This document shows positions 57,801-64,000 of a stretch of DNA of 64,000 nucleotides, piece after piece; the first letter of the stretch is position 1; every line of letters starts with the position of its first letter. The DNA comes from Sandarakinorhabdus sp. AAP62 (GTDB taxonomy: Bacteria > Pseudomonadota > Alphaproteobacteria > Sphingomonadales > Sphingomonadaceae): contig NZ_ANFY01000006.1 of the NCBI RefSeq assembly GCF_000331225.1, forward strand, positions 62,001 to 126,000, given 5' to 3'. The notes under the pieces were generated by a model. It saw only the letters and a list, made by a program, of their open reading frames with translations, did no database searches and was not told the DNA's origin. A program made the translations under genes and the position numbers.

Positions 57801-60446
57801 TCATCGCTGCGGGGCGTCGATATCCTTTTCCGACCAGGGCGTGGTGCGGTGGGCAAAGGCCAGGCGCCATTCCTTGACGGCGGCCGGCGGCAACGGCGTT
57901 GCCGTATTGCCCCAGCTCTGGCGGACATAGGTGAGCACGGCGGCCACCTCCTCGTCGCTCATGGCGCTGCCGAGCGGCGGCATCAGGCCGATCTTGCCTT
58001 CCAGTCCGTTGGTGAGGATGCGCACCGGCACATCGCCGTTCGCGGCAACACGCTTCGATCCGGCCAGTGGCGGCGCCACCGTGGCCTGGCCCTGGCCTTG
58101 CAGCTGGTGGCAGCCGGAACATTGCTCGACATAGATCGACTGGCCGCGCCGGAACAAGGCTTCTTCGCCGGCACTGCGCGGTGGCAGCGCTGGCGGCGCC
58201 GGCCGGCCCGGCCAGGTGACCAGCGCCAGCAATTTCCTAGCCGGCTCGGCCAGTGCGTCCTTGCCGTCGGCCAGCACCGCCAACCCGCGCGGCTCCGACG
58301 CCAGTTCGAAGCGGCTGCCGCCGCCACGCTGCCGGGTGACGCCGGGGATATTGCCGCCCGCGCGCCCGCCGGCCACGGCATTGCCGCCGGCCTGCACGCC
58401 GCCGGCCAGCCCGAGGGCCAGCCCGTCGAGCAGGGCGTTGCGCACCAGTGCCGGCTGCCCGGCATCGCCGGCCATCGCCACCAACTGGCCAATGGCGGCA
58501 TCGCGGCGCTTGGCCAGCGCACCAGACAGCATGGCCAGCGCCTCGCGCGGCGCGCCAGCCTGGCCAGCCAGCGCGGTGAGCACCGCCATCTCGCCGCCCT
58601 TGAGGCCTGAAAGCGCCGCATCGACCAGCACCGGATCATCGCCCTGCGCATTCAGCAACGCAATCATCGGTGCGGTACGCTGTTCGGCCGGCAACGCGCC
58701 AAGGCTGGCGGCAAGCTGCACGCGCACCTGCCAATTGGCGTCGACGGCCAATGCCAGCGCCGCCTTGCTCATCTTCCTGTCGCCCGTGGCCAGCCAGGGT
58801 TCGGCCAGCCGCAAGCCGGCGGCGCGCAATTCCGGCCGCGTATCGGCCATTGCGATCAGCGCCAGCGCTGGCTGCATGCCGCCGATGCCATTCAGCGTCC
58901 AGAGCGCGTGCAGGCGGGTGCGCCAATCGGTCTTGCGGTCGCGCACCAGCCGTTCCAGCAGGGGCCGGCTCCTGGGATCAGCCCGCTGCACCAGCAGTTG
59001 CTGGGCGGTGTCGCGCCACCAGCCATTGGGGTGCGCCAGATGCGCCACCAGGCTGGCGGTCGTATCGCGGCTCATCTGCGGGCGGGCATCGCGCGGCATC
59101 CGGGCGGCCGCACCATTGGCGCCAACATGCACCACCCGATAGATGCGGCCATGGCCGGTGCCCCGCGCCAGCCCGCGCTTGTTGATATAATCCCGGAGAT
59201 AATCGGTCTGCAGCGGGCCATCCTGCGAGACACCGCGATACATGTCGGCGATGTAGATGGTGCCATCAGGGCCGCCAGCAAGCGCCGTGGGCCGGAACCG
59301 CACGTCGGTGGAGGCGAGGAATTCGCCCCTGGCATAATAATCCTCTGCCGCCATCCGGCCCTGGCCATCATCCTTCAGCCGCAGCAGGTGCACGATGTTG
59401 GTGGCCCCATCCGCCACGAAGGCCATGCCCTGCACGTCGGCTGGCAGGCGGGTGCCGCGATAGATCAGGGGCGAGGACACGCCGCCATAATAGCTGGCGG
59501 TGCCATCGGCGCGGAACACCTCACGCCGGTAGCCGCGATTGAGACCGAAGGTGGGATGGGCTGGCCAGATGTTGGTTTTCTCCTGATCGACGAGATTCTC
59601 GTACAGTCCGCGGGTGCGCACCAGATCGGGATTGCGGGCAAAATAATCCGGCGAAACATAATCGACGAACAGCGGATCGGTGTTGACGTTGCGATAGATG
59701 CGCCCGGCATCATCCTGGGTGACGCCCCACTGGCCGCGGCGCAGGCCCGGCACGGTGACGAACTGGCCGGCCCTGTAGGCGACGTTCCATTCATGCTCGG
59801 AAACGACCAGCAGATTGTCCATCCCCCAGAACAGCCCGTTGGCGCCATGTTCGAGCACGCCCAGCCGGGCAAAGCCGTCGGCGACTTTCTCCCTGGTATC
59901 GGCCTTCAGGTCACCATCGGTGTCGCAGGCCTTCCACAGCGTTGGCGGCTCGCCAATCAGCGCGCAGCCACCCGCGAGGATCTTGAAGGCGCGGGGCAGC
60001 ACCAACTTGTCGGCAAAGACCGTGCGCTTGTCGAACACGCCATCATTGTCGCTATCATCCAGCACCACCAGGCGGTTCACCGGTTCCAGGCTGTTTTCCA
60101 TCGACAAATTGTGCGCCCAGCCGGGCAGTTCCATCACCCAGAGCCGACCTTCGCCATCGAATTCCATCAGGATCGGATCCTGCACCAGCGGTTCGGTGGC
60201 GACCAGTTCCACCGCATAGCCCGGCGGCATCGCAAAGCTTTTCAGCGCATCGGCGGGCGCGCGCACCGGCGGTTCATCGGGCTCTTCCGCCGTGAAGAAG
60301 GGCCAGGGCCGGTTCAGTTCGCTGCGCGGCGGCACGGCCAGATCGGCTGCCGCCAACAGCAACGGTGCCGCCAATGCTGCGGCTGCCGCGCCCATCCCTG
60401 CCCTGCGACGTGCCCTGTTTCCTGCCCTGATCATCATCCTGCCCAT
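57801..60446 (-). CDS. Cytochrome c-containing membrane-bound dehydrogenase (PVC-type/GSDH propeller, HEAT-like repeats)
   Basis: 881-aa exported protein. Signal region (GAAAAALAAPLLLAAADLA), then a propeller of the putative membrane-bound dehydrogenase type (PPGYAVELVATEPLVQDPILMEFDGEGRLWVMELPG, HGANGLFWGMDNLLV, GPDGTIYIADMYRGV), HEAT-like helical repeats about 460-720, and a C-terminal cytochrome c (CSGCHQ near residue 776, distal Met in GLMPPLGSAM). It probably oxidises a sugar in the periplasm and passes electrons to the respiratory chain. ATG 60446 (or the ATG 12 bp later). The upstream palindrome at 60484 places it in the GntR regulon. Closest groups are abundant in Planctomycetes and Bacteroidetes. 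Confidence 0.85.
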   Translation of the reverse strand: MGRMMIRAGNRARRRAGMGAAAAALAAPLLLAAADLAVPPRSELNRPWPFFTAEEPDEPPVRAPADALKSFAMPPGYAVELVATEPLVQDPILMEFDGEGRLWVMELPGWAHNLSMENSLEPVNRLVVLDDSDNDGVFDKRTVFADKLVLPRAFKILAGGCALIGEPPTLWKACDTDGDLKADTREKVADGFARLGVLEHGANGLFWGMDNLLVVSEHEWNVAYRAGQFVTVPGLRRGQWGVTQDDAGRIYRNVNTDPLFVDYVSPDYFARNPDLVRTRGLYENLVDQEKTNIWPAHPTFGLNRGYRREVFRADGTASYYGGVSSPLIYRGTRLPADVQGMAFVADGATNIVHLLRLKDDGQGRMAAEDYYARGEFLASTDVRFRPTALAGGPDGTIYIADMYRGVSQDGPLQTDYLRDYINKRGLARGTGHGRIYRVVHVGANGAAARMPRDARPQMSRDTTASLVAHLAHPNGWWRDTAQQLLVQRADPRSRPLLERLVRDRKTDWRTRLHALWTLNGIGGMQPALALIAMADTRPELRAAGLRLAEPWLATGDRKMSKAALALAVDANWQVRVQLAASLGALPAEQRTAPMIALLNAQGDDPVLVDAALSGLKGGEMAVLTALAGQAGAPREALAMLSGALAKRRDAAIGQLVAMAGDAGQPALVRNALLDGLALGLAGGVQAGGNAVAGGRAGGNIPGVTRQRGGGSRFELASEPRGLAVLADGKDALAEPARKLLALVTWPGRPAPPALPPRSAGEEALFRRGQSIYVEQCSGCHQLQGQGQATVAPPLAGSKRVAANGDVPVRILTNGLEGKIGLMPPLGSAMSDEEVAAVLTYVRQSWGNTATPLPPAAVKEWRLAFAHRTTPWSEKDIDAPQR

Positions 60447-60483
60447 ATGGCTTTCGTGCCGCAGGTGGCGGCGCTTGGCAATT

Positions 60484-60503
60484 GCATACTGTATATAGTA
60501 TGC
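60484..60503. promoter_or_regulatory. GntR-type operator at the cytochrome c dehydrogenase promoter
   Basis: A 20-bp palindrome GCATACTGTATATAGTATGC; its core CTGTATATAG is 9/10 to the site at 40261. For the minus-strand promoter a TCTGAC -35 about 17 bp from TATATA fits, so the operator covers the -10, as at the other sites. Confidence 0.65.
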
Positions 60504-60591
60504 GCCAATCGCAAGTCAGAACCGGTCCGCCTTGACGGGGTGGACGACGTGCCGCAGCACGATATCCGGTCGCGGTCGGGCAGGAGGCAGG

Positions 60592-61245
60592 GTGCAGGTG
60601 CAGGCGATGCAGGCAGGATCAGGTGCGCGCTGGCTGGTGTTGCTGACGGGGTTGCTGGCCGCCATCCTGCTGCCGTGGGCGCTGGTTGGCGACGATCTGG
60701 CCCGCTGGACGCTGGCAGCGACAGCGGCACTGGCCGATCGGCCGTGGCTGGTGATGGCGTTGGTGGTGCTGCTGCTGGCACTGGATCCCGTGCTGCCGGT
60801 GCCGTCCAGCATCGTTGCCGTTGCCGGTGGCAGCGCGCTGGGCGCGGGTGTGGGGGCAGCAGCGATCTTCATGGGCCTGATGACTGGGGCGCTGATTGGC
60901 TATTGGCTGGGCCGCCAGCCCGGCCGGGCGCTGGCCGGGCGCCTGGTTGGTGATGCCGCGCTGGCCGGGCTTGATCCCCGGGTTCGCCCCATCGGTCCGC
61001 TGGCCCTGCTGCTCAGCCGACCGGTGCCGGTGGTGGCTGAAGCCGTGGTGATCCTGGCCGGCGCGGCGCGGCTGCCGTGGCGGCCGTTCCTGCTGGCCGT
61101 CGTGCCCGCCAACGCCGCCCTGGCATTGGCCTGGGCCGGCCTTGGTGCCACGGCGTCTGCCGGCCATCTGATGCCGGCCCTGGTGGGCATCATTGCCCTG
61201 CCCGCGCTGGCCTATGCCCTGTGGCATCTGTTCCGCCGCGCCTGA
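60592..61245 (+). CDS. DedA/TVP38-type (SNARE-associated/VTT domain) membrane protein
   Basis: 217-aa hydrophobic protein with five or six membrane segments. The core ALDPVLPVPSSIVAVAGGSALGAGVGAAAIFMGLMTGALIGYWLGR and LLLSRPVPVVAEAVVILAGAARLPWRPFLLAV has the G-x-x-x-G/Pro-rich reentrant pattern of VTT domain proteins (DedA/TVP38), several of which flip lipid carriers or polar lipids. AGGAGG at 60582-60587 supports GTG 60592 or 60598; ATG 60607 is too far away. Divergent from the cytochrome c dehydrogenase and followed after 24 bp by a TonB receptor, possibly cotranscribed. Confidence 0.75.
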   Translation: MQVQAMQAGSGARWLVLLTGLLAAILLPWALVGDDLARWTLAATAALADRPWLVMALVVLLLALDPVLPVPSSIVAVAGGSALGAGVGAAAIFMGLMTGALIGYWLGRQPGRALAGRLVGDAALAGLDPRVRPIGPLALLLSRPVPVVAEAVVILAGAARLPWRPFLLAVVPANAALALAWAGLGATASAGHLMPALVGIIALPALAYALWHLFRRA

Positions 61246-61269
61246 TCCCCTTCAGCCAATCGAGTGCCC

Positions 61270-63090
61270 ATGCTGCTTGCCACCCTGTTGCTTGCCCAAT
61301 CCGCCGCGGTGGCACCGCCGCTGGTCGTCACGGCCTCGCGGCTGCGGCCGCTGGCCAGTGCGATCCGCATCGAGTCCGACCAGCTTGATGCATCGGGCAG
61401 TATCGCGGCGGCCGCCGCCGGGGTGCCCAACCTGTTCATTGCGCAGCCGGGCGGACGCAGTGGCTTTGCCGCCGCCACGCTGGACGGTGCCGATCCCAAT
61501 TTCACGCTGGTGCTGTTCGATGGCGTGCCGATCAACAACGCCACCAGTTCCCGCGGCGGCGCCGTCAACCTGGCCGAGATCGGCAGCTTCGGGCTCGCCA
61601 GCCTCGACCTGCTGCCGGCCCAGCTTTCGGCCGTGCATGGTTCGGGCGCGCTGGCCGGCGTGCTGGCGATCACGCCGCGCGGCCCGGCCGAGCGGCTGGA
61701 GCTCACGGCCCAGGCCGGCGGGATCAGCCGGGGCGGCCACACGCTCGCCGCTGGCCTGTCCGGGCCGATCGGCGGCGGCTGGGGCGCCAGCCTGACCGGC
61801 CAGATCGACGATGATGGCACGCCGACGCCGCTGGCCCGGTTCGTCGCGCGCACCGCCGTGCTCAGGCTGGTGCGCGGTGACGGCGCCGACCGGCTGCTGC
61901 TGCGCGTCAACGACATCGACGCCGCGGGCTTCCCGGATGCCAGTGGCGGCGCCCTGCTGGCCGAACGCCGCATCGCCGAACAGCGCCGGGCGCGGGAATA
62001 TCTGGCCGCCGTGCGAACGCGCCAGCAACTCGGCGACGGCCTGGCGCTGGATCTCAATGCCAGCTGGCTCGGCCGCAGCGACAGCATCGCCAGCCCCGGC
62101 GTGGCCGGTGCCGCCAGCAATCCCGCCGGCCTGCCCGCCAGCACGGATGCGACGTGCTATGATCGCCTGCTTGGCCAGGCCAGCCTGGCCTGGACCGCCG
62201 GCACCGCGCAGATCGCCGCCGGCATCGAAGGCAGCAACGAACGCGGCCGCGCCACCGGCGAACTTGATTTCGGCTTTTTCACGCTACCCACCGCCTATCG
62301 GCTGGATCGCGGCGCCTGGGCCGGCTTTGCCGAAGTTGCCGCCCAGGCCGGCGCCGTGTCCGGCAGCGGGGCGGTGCGCGTCGATCGCTTCGGCAGCCTG
62401 AAGGCGCGCATTTCGGGCCGCATCGCCGCGGCTGCCGAACTGGGCCACGGCTGGCGGCTGGAGGCTTCGGCCGGCAGCAGCTTCAAGGCGCCCAGCTTCT
62501 ATGCCCTGGCCAATCCGCTGGTCGGCAATCCGGCGTTGCGGCCCGAATCCGGCCAGCGCGGCGATGCGGCGTTGATCTGGCAGCAGGAAGGCACACGGCT
62601 GCGGCTGGGCGGCTTTGTTGCCCGTTATCGCGACCTCATCGATTTCGTGTTCCAGCCGGCGCCGGCGCTGGTCAACCGCGGCCGCGTTGCCGTCGATGGA
62701 GTAGCCGCCAGCCTGGTGCAAAACCTGGGCGACCTGCAGCTTGATCTGGCCGTGCAGCATATCTGGCCACGCGACCGGGCCGGCGGGCCCGACCTGCTTC
62801 TGCGACCGCGCTGGCGGGCCAATGCCGCCGTGCGCTGGCAGGCGGCAGAGCGGCTGGCCATCAACCTGCGGGCCGGCCACGTCGGCGCGCGTGATGATGA
62901 ATCGGTGCCGGGGGGGCGGCAGCGCCTGTCACCCTATGTGCAGGTGGCTGCCGATGCCCGCTGGCAGGCGACGGATGCGCTGGCGATCAGGCTGGCCGCC
63001 GACAATCTGATCGATGCCGAATGGCAGGATGCCGCCGGCTTCCCGGCCCCGCCACTGCGCCTGCGCCTGCTGGCCAGCGTTCGGCTGTGA
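61270..63090 (+). CDS. Small TonB-dependent receptor, BtuB-like
   Basis: 606-aa outer-membrane receptor. Very short signal (MLLATLLLAQSAAVA), LVVTASRLRPL (TonB box/plug start), plug motif FTLVLFDGVPINNATSSRGGAVNLAEI and LSAVHGSGALAGVLAI, then a barrel ending in LRLLASVRL. The compact size and plug style match BtuB and small colicin/metal-type receptors, so the ligand is probably a cobalamin, a metal complex or similar small molecule rather than a glycan. ATG 61270 is preferred to GTG 61264. No cobalamin riboswitch is visible: only 24 bp lie between it and the upstream gene. Confidence 0.85.
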   Translation: MLLATLLLAQSAAVAPPLVVTASRLRPLASAIRIESDQLDASGSIAAAAAGVPNLFIAQPGGRSGFAAATLDGADPNFTLVLFDGVPINNATSSRGGAVNLAEIGSFGLASLDLLPAQLSAVHGSGALAGVLAITPRGPAERLELTAQAGGISRGGHTLAAGLSGPIGGGWGASLTGQIDDDGTPTPLARFVARTAVLRLVRGDGADRLLLRVNDIDAAGFPDASGGALLAERRIAEQRRAREYLAAVRTRQQLGDGLALDLNASWLGRSDSIASPGVAGAASNPAGLPASTDATCYDRLLGQASLAWTAGTAQIAAGIEGSNERGRATGELDFGFFTLPTAYRLDRGAWAGFAEVAAQAGAVSGSGAVRVDRFGSLKARISGRIAAAAELGHGWRLEASAGSSFKAPSFYALANPLVGNPALRPESGQRGDAALIWQQEGTRLRLGGFVARYRDLIDFVFQPAPALVNRGRVAVDGVAASLVQNLGDLQLDLAVQHIWPRDRAGGPDLLLRPRWRANAAVRWQAAERLAINLRAGHVGARDDESVPGGRQRLSPYVQVAADARWQATDALAIRLAADNLIDAEWQDAAGFPAPPLRLRLLASVRL

Positions 63091-63095
63091 ACGAA

Positions 63096-63131
63096 CTGGC
63101 GCGCCGCCCAGGGGAGGAGTCAGCGCGCCAG
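63096..63131. terminator. Possible hairpin between convergent receptor and esterase genes
   Basis: CTGGCGCGC (63096-63104) pairs with GCGCGCCAG (63123-63131) around an 18-base loop, directly after the receptor stop. No T-run follows on the plus strand within ten bases, so termination is only possible. Confidence 0.4.
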
Positions 63132-63180
63132 CCTGTGGCCCTTTTGGAGCCACCGTCCAGGATTACGACCTGATCGCCAA

Positions 63181-64000
63181 TCAGGTCGCCATCACGGCAC
63201 GGCGTGCGACGCCGGCCGGATCCATCATCACCTTCGACACATTGTCATAGACCATCGTCGGCACCCGGTTGTCGTGCGCCGGCCAGGCCATCCCCTTGAT
63301 CGACGGGTTGCCGGTGCGGGCAAAGGCCGCCCAGGCACTGCTCATCGCCCGGCCCAGCGCCTGCGCGCCCGGGGTGTTGCCGGTGGCGGTGGCCCAGCGC
63401 TCGACATTGTCGGTGGCGAACGGAATGTCGATGCAGTGGAAGCTGCCCCAGCGGCCTTCCAGCGTCGGGCAGGCATAGGTCATGTACCAGGTGAAGGCCG
63501 CCGTGCCCTGCGCCGTTTTCAGCTTGGCGAAATGCACGCTGTTGTTGCGCCCGGTCATCGCCGCCATCACGCGCGACAGATGGCCGGGAGACAGGCCGGG
63601 GAAGGCCGCGCGGAAGGCCGCCAGCGCCTCGCCCCGGCTGGCAGCGGGTACATTGGCCATGCGCTTCAGCAGTTCGGCTTCATCGAATTCCGGCAGCGCC
63701 CCGCCCGATTCATCGCGCACGCTGCCCACCACCAGCGGCACATGCGCGGAAATGGCTGGCGCCCGATCCACGAACGGCGCTTCCGGGATGGTGACGCCAT
63801 CGACCACCGGCGACCAGCCCGGTGCCCGGCGGCGCGGGCCGCCAATGGTCAGATTGGTCGGCTGCCCGGCCGAAAGCCGGCGCGCCACCTTCTGCCCGGC
63901 ATCGATCAGCGCGGCGGTGGGGATGGCCTGCAGGCGGAAGACTTCCTTGCCGATGCCCAGTTCGGCCAGCACCTCGCGGGTGAAGGCGCGGGCTCGGTTG
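63181..64000 (-). CDS. Carboxylesterase type B family (partial, N-terminus outside window)
   Basis: C-terminal 273 residues of a para-nitrobenzyl-esterase-like hydrolase. Seen: PVVDGVTIPEAPF, PLVVGSVRDESGG (the acidic triad member is the Glu), TWYMTYACPTLEGRWGSFHCIDIPFATDN (catalytic His in GSFH) and WAAFARTGNPSIKGMAWPAHD, the standard C-terminal block of the family. The nucleophile elbow GESAGG and any signal peptide would be encoded beyond position 64000. The frame is open at the window edge. Substrate cannot be told. Confidence 0.92.
   Translation of the reverse strand, partial: NRARAFTREVLAELGIGKEVFRLQAIPTAALIDAGQKVARRLSAGQPTNLTIGGPRRRAPGWSPVVDGVTIPEAPFVDRAPAISAHVPLVVGSVRDESGGALPEFDEAELLKRMANVPAASRGEALAAFRAAFPGLSPGHLSRVMAAMTGRNNSVHFAKLKTAQGTAAFTWYMTYACPTLEGRWGSFHCIDIPFATDNVERWATATGNTPGAQALGRAMSSAWAAFARTGNPSIKGMAWPAHDNRVPTMVYDNVSKVMMDPAGVARRAVMAT

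Noticed and set aside
58908-60953. A 681-codon plus-strand frame over the cytochrome c dehydrogenase start and the VTT protein
   Set aside because: Antisense to a clear dehydrogenase, crosses its promoter and operator, and then runs out of frame with the VTT protein.
61246-61269. Cobalamin riboswitch for the BtuB-like receptor
   Set aside because: Only 24 bp lie before the receptor start and no B12-box-like sequence is present there or in the end of the upstream gene.

Overview
The window is GC-rich, densely coded bacterial chromosome from what is most likely an alphaproteobacterium of the Sphingomonadales. That placement is an inference from gene content: three TonB-dependent receptors, a sucrose regulon with a tryptophan halogenase-like flavoprotein, many cytochrome c-linked sugar dehydrogenases, and short palindromic REP-like and MITE-like intergenic elements of the kind common in sphingomonads. 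I saw no rRNA, tRNA, CRISPR array, intact transposase or prophage.

Layout. (1) 1-8.5 kb, minus strand: a glycogen operon glgP-glgB-glgC-glgA-pgm, with pgm cut by the window edge. (2) 8.8-13.9 kb, plus: putA (type-B proline utilisation enzyme), a zinc/PLP D-amino-acid lyase and a RidA protein in one overlapping operon. (3) 14-22.9 kb: a sucrose/fructan regulon with a leaderless GH68 fructosyltransferase, a ROK fructokinase and a tryptophan halogenase-like enzyme overlapping in one operon, and a TonB receptor, a LacI regulator and a sucrose-type permease on the opposite strand. Near-identical 14-bp palindromes of the form TGCAAtCGaTTGCA lie upstream of three units. (4) 22.9-28.6 kb: a BNR-repeat gene remnant, a DUF4331 pair with a TPR membrane protein, and a lipoprotein with two HbpS/GlcG-like domains. 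(5) 28.5-36.2 kb: an accessory-looking block with lower-GC stretches, bounded by two direct copies of a 41-bp sequence. It holds an exported amidohydrolase, a DUF4336 protein, a SnoaL-like protein, an acyl-CoA dehydrogenase, an SDR and an alpha/beta hydrolase.

(6) 36.2-60.5 kb: the most interesting part, a probable GntR-controlled sugar-acid regulon. A CTGTATACAG-like palindrome overlaps the predicted -10 or spacer of at least four promoters: a TonB receptor with an exported TIM-barrel isomerase; the divergent glcDEF-like operon and IlvD/Edd dehydratase; an operon of permease, SDR, cytochrome c-sugar dehydrogenase, mutarotase and metallo-beta-lactamase-fold protein; and a second cytochrome c dehydrogenase with an ABC exporter. 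The FadR-type GntR gene sits in the middle, followed by a fumarylacetoacetase-family hydrolase and two SDRs, one of them BDH2-like. Together these suggest periplasmic aldose oxidation, aldonate import, dehydration, 4-oxidation and hydrolytic cleavage of a 2,4-diketo-3-deoxyaldonate to pyruvate plus glycolate or lactate, with the 2-hydroxyacid reoxidised by GlcDEF.

(7) 60.6-64 kb: a DedA/TVP38-type membrane protein, a small BtuB-like TonB receptor, and the C-terminal part of a type-B carboxylesterase cut by the window end.
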